Both the position numbers and the translations under genes were made by a program. A stretch of DNA of 64,000 nt from Paraphoma chrysanthemicola (lineage: Eukaryota; Ascomycota; Dothideomycetes; Pleosporales; Phaeosphaeriaceae). The stretch spans positions 1,178,001 through 1,242,000 of the forward strand of contig JAGMWG010000006.1 in NCBI GenBank assembly GCA_020744225.1, given 5' to 3'. Each line of letters opens with the position of its first letter. Positions within the stretch are counted from its first letter, which is position 1. The notes under the pieces were generated by a model. That model had not been told where the DNA came from, ran no database searches, and was given only the letters and a program-made list of their open reading frames with translations. Below are positions 1-10,877 of this stretch, one piece after another.

Positions 1-1719
1 GACTGGTACGGCCTTTGGTTGAAGCGCTGGGCAGGCTCTGAGAGCGATCTCTTCTACGTCTTTGTCAAGCACTATCACATCCTTGTGACCGACTTCTTGC
101 CTATCGAACCCAGCAATGCGGAGCGCGTCTGCGTTCCCGGGCTAATATTGGTGCATGCCCAGGTTTTAGTAAATCTCGACGCTACGATCAACAGACACGC
201 AGCCCCTCAGCAGCCCGAAGAGCCCTCGTCTGCAGCAGCACCAATTACATTTGATGATGTCCTCGAACCAGATGCTTCAGCTTCAGCTCTCGCACTACCG
301 CCTGCGAACGCTACTCGCCAGATGCAAGAAAACCGTCTCATAATGCTCATACGCGATTTTCTCTCTGAGCGCAACACACATCTCCACACCGCTAGACGAA
401 TGTTTGCTGAAAGTATTGCTCGCCTATTGCAAGCGCAAGCGCGCAAGATCTCCATATACGAGAGTAATGCTTGCTATACCTTGTGTGACTTTCTTGAAGA
501 GGCCTTCGCCATTTTGGTGCGATACGAGCAAACCGACAGTGAACACCACTCTGTCCTGAACTGGCCTTTCTGGCTTTCCGTCTGCAGGATGATGACGGAA
601 AGTCACAACACCGCAACTGAGATCAAGTTGTACTCGTTCCTGTACAGCGTTTGGTCAACCTTGGTTCTCGATGAGCAGCGGAAAGCCAGCTTGTGTCTGG
701 ATTTCATTCTGGAACCAGCGTTCTTCGAGAGCAGATTCAATCATTGGTGTCCGATGGTGCGGTCCTACTTCATGCGGTTGTTGTGCTGGCGTGTAGCACG
801 GTTCGATGGCGAGGACACTGATGTTGAAATGTACGGTCAAATATCTATCATATCTATCATACCGCTAACAGTAAGCAGCAAAATCAAACAAGCGCTAAGT
901 GATCGCCTGCGATCTGTGTGGTCTCATTATCTCTGGCTTCACGAACATGCGGAGAACAACAACAACGTCGCCCCGTCAACGACAGCTTGTAATCCGGCAC
1001 CGGGCCGACGTTTTCTCATCATACGTAATGATAATCCTGTAGTAGCCAACAACGGCCCCTTTCTCTCGTTTGATGGAGTCGTCCAAAACACCCACCAACG
1101 CAAGCCCTCGCCCACCAATCCCATCGCACCTGAGCCGGAGACTCGACCAGCCTCTTCCATGTCAACAGACTCTCAGGATTTCCCAGACGAAGACACCGGC
1201 AAAGGCAAATGGAACATACTCAAGAGCGTGTTTGGGGGCAGTTCGAAGCAATCTGCGAAATCAAAATCTCCCGCGCCAACCGCAAAGGAGAAGGAGAACA
1301 CAAGCAAGGTGTCTGTGGCAAAGACATCTCCCGAGCCAGTGGAGAAGGCGACCGTCGCCGAAACGCCGGCTCCCGCGGCAATGACTCACCGCTCTTACAG
1401 CTTCCGCTTTTCTCTCGAATGGGTCGATAAGCGCTTTGGTACATACCAGAACATGCGACTACAACCACCTCGACTCCCGCTTCCTGCTCAAATCCTGCTC
1501 CAGCAGAAGGGCATCAACATCGATGCAGTCACTGCTGTACAGCCAACGGGCACAACGGCGACGTCGAGCCGCTACGCCGGTCGTGCACTTGCTGAGTGGA
1601 CGTTCGTCAGCCATGAGTGCCAAAATTTCTTCGATCGAAGGAAGAACGAAGGCGTTCCTTTTAATCGACAGGTGGAGACTCCGAGCTTGAATGTTGAGGC
1701 TTTCAGACGACCTGGTTGA
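1..1719 (+). CDS. DUF1765 (UPF0592) family protein, 5' truncated by window edge
   Basis: The frame is open from base 1 (DWYGLWLKRWAG...) to a stop at 1719, so 572 residues of the C-terminal part are present and the start lies outside the window. The first part is helical and hydrophobic. A low-complexity Ser/Pro/Lys linker follows (about residues 370-470). The conserved tail reads RYAGRALAEWTF, then ECQNFFDRRKNEG, ending in FRRPG, which I recognise as the DUF1765 C-terminus. Function is unknown; yeast relatives are described only as UPF0592 membrane-associated proteins. A 36-nt stretch (836-871) starts with GT, holds GCTAAC and ends in AG. Its removal would keep frame, but it is shorter than any other intron here, so I left it in. 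Confidence rests on the C-terminal signature. Confidence 0.8.
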   Translation, partial: DWYGLWLKRWAGSESDLFYVFVKHYHILVTDFLPIEPSNAERVCVPGLILVHAQVLVNLDATINRHAAPQQPEEPSSAAAPITFDDVLEPDASASALALPPANATRQMQENRLIMLIRDFLSERNTHLHTARRMFAESIARLLQAQARKISIYESNACYTLCDFLEEAFAILVRYEQTDSEHHSVLNWPFWLSVCRMMTESHNTATEIKLYSFLYSVWSTLVLDEQRKASLCLDFILEPAFFESRFNHWCPMVRSYFMRLLCWRVARFDGEDTDVEMYGQISIISIIPLTVSSKIKQALSDRLRSVWSHYLWLHEHAENNNNVAPSTTACNPAPGRRFLIIRNDNPVVANNGPFLSFDGVVQNTHQRKPSPTNPIAPEPETRPASSMSTDSQDFPDEDTGKGKWNILKSVFGGSSKQSAKSKSPAPTAKEKENTSKVSVAKTSPEPVEKATVAETPAPAAMTHRSYSFRFSLEWVDKRFGTYQNMRLQPPRLPLPAQILLQQKGINIDAVTAVQPTGTTATSSRYAGRALAEWTFVSHECQNFFDRRKNEGVPFNRQVETPSLNVEAFRRPG

Positions 1720-2332
1720 AATGGCATGATCAGCCAGTCGAAGTTCCCCTGCGCGTTGCCTCCGTGGTGGACGATTTCTTTGCGTCTATGTCGGCAGGCT
1801 CGATACCTTATTTCCCTCCACTACTTTCCTACATACTCTGCATGACGATTGCATAAAGACCCCTATTGGGCTCTCGCGGCGGCGTTTCCCTCAACCGGGT
1901 GCTTGGCTTGTCTGTTGACATGAAGCTCTTTGTTTACACATTTGCATGCGCGGCAGTGCGCCTCTTGCATGACTTGCTTCTCTGACTTTGGCGTCGGCGC
2001 GAATGAACAGCCACTGGACATTATACTCAGGCCTTTCATGGCGTACATAGATATATGATCACCGCCTATTACATTCCCAATCTGCTGGTGTGTGCAATTT
2101 CTGTGCGTGTATGATGCTTGATACGACAAGGCTGACTTGACGTGCTAGCGCTTGCGGTAACGCTGTCAGCACTAGCTCATAGTACGATCCTTGCTCATCT
2201 CCAGTGCTCAGCCCCAGGCTGCAAATGTAGTGGGCCTACGCAATGCGTGGTTAATGTCAATGCGACATGGTAATTTTCCAATAGGAGGCCAGATGCGAGC
2301 ACCAATGTCGGTACATAGAACTCGAGCGCTCA
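1720..2332. other. Intergenic, no gene seen
   Basis: Downstream of the DUF1765 gene and upstream of a Zn2Cys6 regulator. Short frames only, with no splice-joined coding signal. It presumably holds the 3' UTR and the promoter of the next gene. Confidence 0.5.
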
Positions 2333-4260
2333 ATGGACGACACCAAGCTTCGAAGTCTAGAAAAGCAGTATAAGCTGAGAGTGAAGACGGGATGTGAGAC
2401 TTGTCGGTGAGTTCAGTGATCGAATAGCTGTGTGTGATTCCATAGCTGACAACGCCAAGCATTCGAAAAGTCAAGTGCGATGAAACTAAACCGGCGTGCT
2501 TGCGGTGTACGAGGACTGGACGAAAATGCGACGGGTGAGTCTTCAGGTGACACCAAATCATTGTGATCAGTTAGTCCTAATGGTTATCTAGATATACACA
2601 TCTGTCCAAGGTAAAGAGGGGCGACCATGCTACCGCAGCCTCATACCGCAACTCGTCCTTTCTGGTTGTGCCGCAAATCACAACCGGCTTGACACTCCAA
2701 AGCAGCCCTTCCCGCAGTCTGAGTCCGAATCCGCAAGAAAATCGATCGTTCGCGTACTTCCAAACACGGACTCTTCCAATGTGGACTGAATTCTTCGACT
2801 CTGAGCTCTGGAGCCGGACAGTCCTTCAATTAAGTCACAGTGAGCCGGCCATTAAACACGGCATACTGGCGCTCAGTACTATGCACGAGCGCTATGAAAC
2901 CTCGACCCCAGTCTTCACGACAGATAGTAATGACTTTGCCTTTGTGCAGTACATGCACGCTGTCCAGCACTCCAAGCGACTTCTCGCCGCTCATCAGGAG
3001 GGCAAAATCGGTCTTGAAATGGTCCTCATTGCCTGTATAATTTTCACATCCTATGAGAACTTAGTCGGGAATTATCACACCGCGAGTATGCATTTGCGCA
3101 ACGGGCTACGAATTCTCCAGCAACATGGGTCTGAAGTGAAGGAAGGCGCTGTAGCAAATGTGCTGTACAGATTCGATCTCCAGGCTATGACTTTCTCCGA
3201 CAACGCAGCGGTGTACATCTACGGTCTCGATACTGCGCCAGTCTGTCCACGAATTCCGGATGGGTACACGACCAATGAGTCTGCGCGCGATGACCTTGTC
3301 CGCCTTATGCGCTGCATGTTCTGGCTCGCAGGCGTAATCGATCGTCATCCAGGCGCTGCTTCGCATCCGACATGGCTTGCGACGCATAGCGCCCTGACCT
3401 CCTCCTTCGAACAATGGGACTCGAGATTCGCAGGATATCTACTCACGGCTGAGCAGAATGATCCTAAGATACGTGCTGGAGATACGTTGTTGAAAATGAG
3501 CGCGCTCACGATTCGGATCGTGATGGGATCTGGCGCGGGCACGACGACGGAAATGGCTTGGGATGCGTTCCTGGATAGGTTTAAGGATATTGTCGATCTT
3601 GCTGAGAGAATGCCGGTTTTGAACACGCACGTGGCGTGGATACACACGACGCCGTCTGCTCGAGATTCAGCATCGTCGTCATCAACATCAATACCATCGC
3701 GGACACGTCGCATTGCACCTAAATCAACACCAGCTACGCATTTACCAATGCCGTATACGCCGACATCCGTGTTCTCGCACATAACATCATCATTACAAGG
3801 TACTCCACCAGCTACAACGCAGCAACAACATCAACCTCGCTTCTCGCCCTCCTTCGAACTCTCCCCCATCGTCCCACTCTTCATCGTTGCCTGCCGGTGT
3901 CGCGACCCCACCACCCGCCGCCGCGCAATCGCACTCCTGCTTTCATACCGACGGCGCGAAGGCGTGTGGGATTCAAGGGGGGCGGGAATGGTGGGTGCGC
4001 GGTGTATGGCGCGGGAAGAAGGGCTTACACCTTTCGACACCCACGGCGATGGCGAGGTTCAAGATGATGGAGATGGTGACGAATATCTATTGCGAAGAAA
4101 TCCCAATGTGAATAGTTGTGAAGATGTGAAAGAAGAGAAACGAGTGAAGGATGTGTTTGTCAGAGTGGAGGTTGTGAGGGGACGTGTGGATCTGGTGTAT
4201 GAATTGACGACGGGGGAGAAAATTGGGGAGATGGAACTGGTGTGGGAAAAGAAACGGTAG
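2333..4260 (+). CDS. Zn2Cys6 transcription factor with fungal-specific regulator domain
   Basis: Exons 2333-2406, 2460-2534 and 2592-4260 give 605 residues. The two introns (53 and 57 nt) have GTGAGT donors. The N-terminus carries a complete binuclear zinc cluster, CETCRIRKVKCDE followed by CLRCTRTGRKCDGY, which forms only when both introns are removed and so fixes the model. Downstream, RSFAYFQTRTLPMW and HGILALSTMHERYE match the start of the DUF3468/Fungal_trans_2 regulator domain. Near the C-terminus, CRCRDPTTRRRAIALL and REGVWDS are typical of the same family. The start is the ATG at 2333, 20 codons before the first cysteine. The protein should bind CGG-type sites in the nucleus; target genes are unknown. 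The Ser/Thr/Pro-rich stretch at about residues 350-410 is likely disordered. Confidence 0.85.
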
Positions 4261-4677
4261 CGTATGGAAGGGGAGCAATGCATACACTAAGAAAAGTGAT
4301 GGATAACTCTTGATGGGATAGCGTGTTGAGGATTTCGTCGAATGGTAGATGGGTTGAGAAGATCGCGGATGGTATGACGATGTACAAAACGGTTGTGCTT
4401 GGGATATGGCTTGAAAAACTTCGGCCAAATACCATTTGCTTCGAGCTTTTCCGAAGTACTGGTGTACTGTTGACGCTGTCCGTACTGTGGCAGAGAAGTC
4501 GCTACTGGACTACTACAGCGCAATGACATCATCACTCCCATTCGATTTCAATGTTACAACTTCCTCATCTCACCGCATCGAGTTATCAATTCATCACAGT
4601 CAAACATGTGACTTACCTCAAGCATCAATCTAGTTGCACGTATCCCAACCACTGAAGCTAAAGGTCTCGCGCTCAGT
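4261..4677. other. Intergenic, no gene seen
   Basis: Lies between two genes on the same strand. AT-rich 3' region of the regulator, then the promoter of the small cysteine-rich gene. No supported coding region. Confidence 0.5.
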
Positions 4678-5065
4678 ATGCCCAAATCTTGCACTCTCTG
4701 CTCCACGCCACGACCCATTCTCATTCGGTGTCAAATCGACGAATCACAGAAATGGCATTTCGTGTGCCCAGGTGCGTGCTGGAAGAAGGTCTCGGGCGGT
4801 GTCGAAGATGCCAAGGGCTTGAGAGAAGAGTACCCCTTTTATAGATATGGTGGAATGGTACGTCCCTGAAGTCGCGTCCCGTTACCCAGGAAATGCGATG
4901 GACTTGGAGCTGACATTGCGAAAGTGGAAAGATCGAAGTGCAGATGGACCGGTGAGTGCGAAGAAGCCGAGGAAAGTCAAGGAGAGGATGAAGGAGGAGG
5001 AACGAGCGAGACAAGAAGAGCAGCGCTTGGAGAATGGGAAGGAAGTTGAAAATGAAGACTCGTAA
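4678..5065 (+). CDS. Small conserved cysteine-rich basic protein
   Basis: Exons 4678-4857 and 4925-5065 (67-nt intron, donor GTACGT, branch GCTGAC) encode 106 residues. Splicing joins YRYGGM to WKDRSADGPVSAKKPRK in phase 0. The N-terminal half has five cysteines (CTLC, C18, then CPGAC preceded by HFVC), spaced like a small zinc-binding fold. The C-terminal half is a charged Lys/Glu helix (KERMKEEERARQEEQR). The stretch PFYRYGGMWK looks like a conserved fungal motif, but I cannot attach a function. Metal binding is inferred from cysteine spacing only. Exon lengths, branch site and frame all fit, so the gene itself is well supported. Confidence 0.75.
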
Positions 5066-6011
5066 GAAAGGACTTGTCAGTGTTGGCCGAAATGATTGGA
5101 ATGCACATACGTCTGGAAATTACTTCTAGAATATTCTGACTTTGAGCATAGCTTCCTTTTCACAGCATTGAGGCATAAGCCGTAATGAAAGGCCACCTTT
5201 AGCTTGACAATGCGTGGCAGATGGCGTGTTAATCACGCTCTGCTATAGTCAAGTCACGACATGCGGTCCTTTTTCCGATAAAGTAAACAGCTCGGACCTG
5301 TCGCGTAAGATGCACCTAGACCTGCGGTCAAATAGAACAGCCAATATTAGCTTTGTTTCAAGTTTGATGCTGGGTAATTGTCGTTCGGCCAATATTGCCC
5401 CGCACCACATGTTGGCAGCCACATTGGCGAACCATCGCCAACATGCTTGTGCCAACCACCACAAACATCACTTTCCAACTTGCCAATACAATCCCCACAG
5501 AAGGCCATCCGTCCATCCGTCCGAACCCCAATTTATACAAAAGGCCGTCGTGTGCAACATGTTGCTTCCACATGATCATGACTTCGGCCCCAAATACGCC
5601 GCACGTTTCAAAAGGCCCGCCGGAGTATCTCATTCCCACGAAGCCAACGCTTCGGCTCCACGTAAAGTACCGGCGCCGTAACACGAGGGCATTCTAGCGG
5701 CACTTGGCCCCGCAAAGAGTTATCCCATATCTGGGGTTAAGTCATGCACCTTAATTAGTATGATGTAGATCATATTGCCCTTTTCAATTTCTTACCTTTA
5801 GCGAACGGAGCTTGCACGCCGCGGTGTAGGACTAAGTTAAGAATATGGACCGAGATTTCCATTCGTCCAGAGGGTAGGGACAAGAGAGCTTAGGGTTTAT
5901 AAGGAAGGGGTTGGCGCGTTCTGTTTGGTTCTCGATCCTCAGTGTTATTGCTTGTCCTAAGGATTATTACTTCAGTCACTCGGAAACAAGAGCCGGAATA
6001 TCAAGGTCAAG
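5066..6011. other. Intergenic / promoter region
   Basis: No coding region with an ATG is supported; the long frame here starts from GTG and looks non-coding. The stretch holds three CCAAT boxes on the plus strand (5341-5345, 5389-5393, 5483-5487), possible HAP/CBC sites, ahead of the acetylesterase gene. Confidence 0.5.
5896..5903 (+). promoter_or_regulatory. TATA-like element of acetylesterase gene
   Basis: TTTATAAG lies about 110 bp upstream of the ATG at 6012, a usual place for a TATA element in an inducible fungal enzyme gene. Assigned by position and motif only. Confidence 0.4.
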
Positions 6012-6874
6012 ATGTTGTACACACAAGTTGCTTCGCTACTGGCGCTCGCCGGTACGGCCTTCGCTGCACCAAGCGGCGAGCTCTCGAAGCGTGCGCCGAC
6101 GCTCTATCTTGCTGGTGATTCAACCATGGCGCCTGGCAATGGCAAATCCCCCGTCGGTTAGTCGTCCTTGTACACATAATTTTTGCCATGCAGTCGTCTA
6201 ACAAACACACTCTAGGCTGGGGACTCTACGCACCCTACTCACTCTCCATAACCTCCGTCAACAAAGCTATCGGAGGCCGCAGTGCCCGCTCCTACACCCG
6301 CGAAGGCCGCTTCACGGAGATCATCAACACCGTCAAGTCCGGCGACATCGTCGTCATTGAGTTCGGCCACAACGATGGCGGCTCGCTGAAGCCCACCGAC
6401 AACGGCCGCTCAAACTGCCCTGGCGTCGGAACCGAAACATGCCAAACCACATACAACGGCGTCGCTGAGACCGTACACACGTTCTCATGGTACCTGACCG
6501 AAGCCGGCAAGGCTATCATCGCCAAGGGCGCCAAAGTTATCATCTCCAGCCAGACACCCAACAACCCATGGGAGACCGGCACATTTGCCTACACGGATGG
6601 CGGCAGGTTCGTCGGGTATGCGCGGGACGTGGCCAAGGCACTGGGAAGCAACGCCATGTATGTCGATCATGGTGCGTACACGGCGAGTTACTTCAAGAGC
6701 ATTGGAGCGGCGAAGACGAATGCCTTTTTCCCTGTGGATCACACGCACACCAACCCTGCAGGTGCGGATGCGGTTTCCAAGGCATTCTTCAAGGGCGTGC
6801 AGTGTGCTGGAGGAGGCTTCCTGAAGGGCTATGTCAAGAATGCTACCGCAACCATTCCTGGTACTTGCCTTTAG
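6012..6874 (+). CDS. Secreted rhamnogalacturonan acetylesterase (SGNH/GDSL, CE12 type)
   Basis: Exons 6012-6156 and 6216-6874 (59-nt intron) encode 267 residues. The N-terminus is a signal peptide (MLYTQVASLLALAGTAFA) followed by a Kex2-like KR at residues 26-27. SGNH blocks are visible: the nucleophile in AGDSTMAPG (Ser37), the glycine block GGRSARSY, the oxyanion Asn in FGHND (about 98-102), and the catalytic Asp/His pair in PVDHTHTN near residue 230. Length and block spacing match fungal rhamnogalacturonan acetylesterases, which remove acetyl groups from the pectin rhamnogalacturonan backbone outside the cell. The intron splits the codon just before WGLYAPY; frame and homology agree. No other pectin gene lies next to it. 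A related GDSL esterase with another acetylated substrate cannot be excluded. Confidence 0.9.
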
Positions 6875-7069
6875 ATAGCGATTGACTCGTTCGGATTGTG
6901 CAAGTCAGATGATGGCTTGTACGAGAGCTAAGACGAGACGGTGAAAACTTCGAATGTAAATATTCAATTCTTGTGCGAAGGGAATGACTAAGGTGTCTTG
7001 CCTGCATTCTGTCTATATCCGACACCAATCCATATATATCCCACCAGTATGCTTAGAATGGCTGAAGCT

Positions 7070-8048
7070 TCAAAGCCACTGCTTGTTGCCGAATTGTGAT
7101 ACGAATGCGCCGCCATCGCCCTTCTCGATACTCGCGTTCTCAATCACTTTGAGCATGAGGTCAACTGAAACCTCTGGAGTAGTAGGGCCCTGAAATCCCG
7201 ATGCGTACTGCTGGAACTTCCCAAAGAAAGCCATGCCTTTTGCCATTTCTTCTGGCGTCACTGTCATTCAATCAGTATGAGTACCCTCGATCATGCCAGC
7301 TTCCGCAAACGACATAAAAAAGGTTGCACGTACTCTGCTCACTCCGTCCAACCTCCACCGCGCCAGGCGCCACACCCATCAACAACACACCCTGCTTTCG
7401 CCACTCGGAATCAAACTTTGCGATAACCATGTTCAGGGCTGCTTTGCTGGCTGAATACGGAGCTGCTTCGTGTAAACCGTATCCGGAGGTGATGTCAAGG
7501 TCCGCGAGGCCAGTACTTATGGCTATGATCTTCTTCACTTTTCCCTTGAGGATGAGCGGCATGTAGAGATTGATCAAGTGGATTTGACCGATGACATTGG
7601 TGCTGAAAAGCTCAGTCAGGTCGGTGGTAAGACGTGTGGGATCTTGACCGAGGACGCTGAGAGGGTCGAAGGCGGACCAGCTGGATACGAGTCCGGCGTT
7701 CGCGATGATGTAGTCGAGACTGGGCGTGATGGCTTCAACGGCTTCAACGGATTTCTGAACGAAGATTAGTGTATTGTGTGCTGAGTTGGTGCTGACGAAG
7801 GACCTTCAAGGAGTCATAATTATCAAGGTTGGCTTCGAGAATATGGATGTTGGATCTGTTCCACGAGGCGATCTTAGCCTTGGTTTCTGATGCGTTGCGG
7901 ACTAGGCCAATGACAGTGTTCGAAGGGTTGCCGGAGATAATTTCCAAGAAAGCGAACTGGTATGTCAGTCTTTGTTTTATCACTGTGGCACGCGACCTGA
8001 GCCTACTCCTATTCCTCGTGAAACGCCGGTGATGAGATAGACAGACAT
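7070..8048 (-). CDS. Short-chain dehydrogenase/reductase
   Basis: Minus-strand exons 8048-8007, 7956-7804, 7754-7334 and 7260-7070 give 268 residues with three introns (50, 49, 73 nt). The start MSVYLITGVSRGIG carries the nucleotide-binding TGxxxGIG loop, which is cut by intron 1. IANAG is the NAG structural motif. AISTGLADL followed by YSASKAAL supplies the Ser and YxxxK catalytic residues. The C-terminal TPEEMAKGM region fits small NAD(P)-dependent SDRs acting on small carbonyls. Intron 2 has an unusual GTCCTT donor but a good CTAAT branch and keeps frame. Substrate is unknown. It is transcribed divergently from the Zn2Cys6 gene at 8768, sharing a 719-bp promoter region. Confidence 0.85.
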
Positions 8049-8767
8049 ATCGTGTGGTAGGATTGGGATGGACCTCTCGCGGAATTGTAGTACTTGATGC
8101 TTGAAGCTTGTGGAGTCTGATTGGAAAAATCATGAAGGCAAAACCCCTACTTATAGGTCTGACAGATATCGCACTGCAAAGATGGCCGCCTTTGAAATCA
8201 AGATCAGGCGTCCTGTATGCCCTCTCACAGTCGGAGGTATGTCTCAGGCTTTGCGTTTCAGGAAGGACAACGTAATTGTCGAGTTACGTCTCCTTTCACC
8301 AAAGTTCTTTCTCATTCGGGTTTAGGCTTATGCTGACAGCCGCGACTTGGCACATGTTTACATGCGTGGCAGGCATCTGTTCAGGATAGAGGCACTGGGC
8401 TGGCGTCAAACTTCGGAGAAGGTTACAAATCTCGGGCCTGTTTTCAGACATTCGGACTAACTACTCAGCCTTAAATCCGTGGAAGTCGCAGCTCGTGTTG
8501 ATGCACCAAGTCCAAAGTTGATGAAGAGAGGTCTTGAGGCCAGAGTCCTCGCAAAGTGTTTCCTTGTGCCCGAAAGCGGTTAGCGACTCGATACTAGCGT
8601 CCGTTAGTGGGCTGACATCCGTCTCCCAGCCATCATTCGTTAGCTCCTTTGATGTCCCTGCAGGTGCTATTGATAATGTGAACGACAAGTCTTTCGAGCG
8701 ACAGCTCGCGATTCTTCACCTGCCCTCTTCTTTCGTCTTCATCGCTGCTACGCTTGCTTGCTGAATA
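8049..8767. other. Shared divergent promoter region
   Basis: Separates the SDR (minus) from the Zn2Cys6 regulator (plus). Open frames here lack ATG starts or family features. Probably the bidirectional promoter; no clear palindromic operator was seen. Confidence 0.45.
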
Positions 8768-10672
8768 ATGGGCTCAAAAGGCTGCTGGACGTGCAGAAGT
8801 TAGTCCTCTTCAACCACAATAAACTTGTCGAAGCTGATGTGCATCCAGGAAGAAAGGTCAGCTGCGACCAAGCTCTTCCGAGCTGCCAAAGATGTGCAAA
8901 GAGCACACTAGTATGTGAAGGCTATGGCAAACGTCTCAAGTGGCCGCGAGATCAGCAGCTTGTTGCCGCGGTCGTGAGACCTTCCTCGCGAGGAACGCAC
9001 GCCACATTCCACCATAGCACCGCAAATTGGGTGAATGTAGTACAAGTGGATATAAATCTCCATATGATTGGGAGCAAATCGACAGGAGCAGGCAAGTGAT
9101 CTCATCATCGCCGCTACATGTGCCCCTTCCCCAATCGACATTGAATTAAGTGTAACATGAGTTCGAATGTGAATTTTATCTGATATAGTATCGTTACTAA
9201 TTGATGCCCCAAGTGGTCGAAGATACGGTTAGACGACAGCTCAGTCTGCCGAACGTACCCGAGTTCAGTCCTCTCAACTCTGGATTTCTAGCTACGTCCG
9301 ATATGGATCTACTACACTACTGTAAGTGAAAGAGGATGGCTTGATCAGCAGTAACGGCGCTGACATGCCAAAGTCGAGGCAAATGTCGCCAATTTGTTGC
9401 CTGCTCTGTGTATGCAACGAGCTCGAGTCTGTCACGTTTTGGTACAAATGGCGCTGTCGAACAGTAGCCGATCATCAAGGGCCGTGTACTTCGCCGTGCT
9501 TGCACTGTCTGCTTATCATCGCGGGGACAATCCAATCTATGTGGAAACCAAGAAAAGTAGCGCTATCCGGGAGCTCTATACCGATCAAGAACCAAGTATG
9601 TGTGAGGCTGTTACACACATTGCCGCAAACCTCATTTTGTGCATACTCGAGGTAAGTCTACCCCAATTGAGCGGAATCAGCCGCTCATCTGTCTCAGATG
9701 CAACAGACTAGCGAAAGAAATTCCCGCTGGGTGGGCTATGTATGCTCAGCAAAACACGTGATTGACGCGTTCAATAAGTGCTGCCCGATTCCAGGTAGTG
9801 ATGCTTCGATTTTACTGAGCTGGGTATATTACTTCGATGTCATGTTTCGCTTTAGCCTACGGCACTGGCGAACCGAGAATATCAAAGCAATGGCGGCAGA
9901 ACTTGGTTATGCTACGAACGGCTCGCCTGTCTGCGAGCTTCAATATGTAATGGCTCGCGCATCCTTTGCACGAGCGGTTCCAAACATAGGCGGCCACGCT
10001 CACCCTGTGCTTCGACTCCTTGCCGAGGTCTCGGAGACGGCTTTGTACTCTGCGGATCCGCGATACCTCACCAGAGTATATCAACAGGAGCTTGTTGATC
10101 TCCGTTTTGACCTCGAGAATGTCTCCACAAGTATCTCCACAACCAGTACGTATGGCGCGATCAACACGTCTCAAGCTTTGGCAGGCTTGGGCTTGGACGG
10201 CAGTGAAAACTTAACACCACCAAACTCAGCTTTTGCTCAGTATTCTTCAGAGATAGTCATGGACAGCGAAAACAATTCCACCCCTCCAATCGAACTGGTC
10301 CTAGAGGTTGCCCGACTTGCGGCTTTGACATATCTCGAGCGTGTCTCTCGCAATTTCTCAGGTCAGTCAAGCAAGATCGATTCCTGGACTCGAAAGGCGC
10401 TTGGTATACTTGATCAGATTGACTCATGCTTATGTCCCTTCGCTCTGCTGGTCATCGGTTGCGAAACCAATTGCGATGACGATCGTGTCATCGTGCTTGA
10501 CCTCTTTGCGCGCATGGAAAAGCGGCCACACTTGAAGTCCTTACTAGAGACCAAAGCGCTAATCCAGACCGCCTGGAACCAGCAGGACTTAGCTGAAGAT
10601 GGAGAACTTGAGTATATCCACAAGCTCAATGTCGTATTAAGCTCTCGCTTCAACATACCCAGCCTCATTTGA
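8768..10672 (+). CDS. Zn2Cys6 transcription factor, Fungal_trans_2 type, with a GC-AG intron
   Basis: Exons 8768-8798, 8849-9091, 9214-9321, 9374-9651 and 9698-10672 encode 544 residues. Splicing of intron 1 builds CWTCRRRKVSCDQ followed by CQRCAKSTLVCEGYGKRLKW, a full zinc cluster. Intron 2 (9092-9213, 122 nt) has the non-canonical donor CAG|GCAAGT, a TACTAAT branch site and acceptor CCAAG. It is the only join I found that preserves phase between the zinc region and VEDTVRRQLSLPN. The rest (DMDLLHYF, LVQMALSNSS, VLALSAYHRG) matches the fungal regulator domain that starts with a DLLHYF-like motif. It is divergent from the SDR gene and may control it, though that is inference from position. 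Confidence 0.8.
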
Positions 10673-10877
10673 GCCGGACACTGTGCAATCCACTTGAATG
10701 AACGACAAAGGACCATTCAATGAACCCAGTGGACAGCTTAGACAATGCATTATTCACAGTCCTTTCGCCGCTTAGAATAGCTCTCTCGTCGACACAATGT
10801 AAGCCAGAAACCCATATACAGGCATATGTACATGCACATGATTATCGAAAGTGACACTCCAATTCCTCGGTAATAAA

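Noticed and set aside
5214..5681. 155-codon frame upstream of the acetylesterase
   Set aside because: Starts from GTG, has no domain, and overlaps CCAAT boxes of a promoter region.
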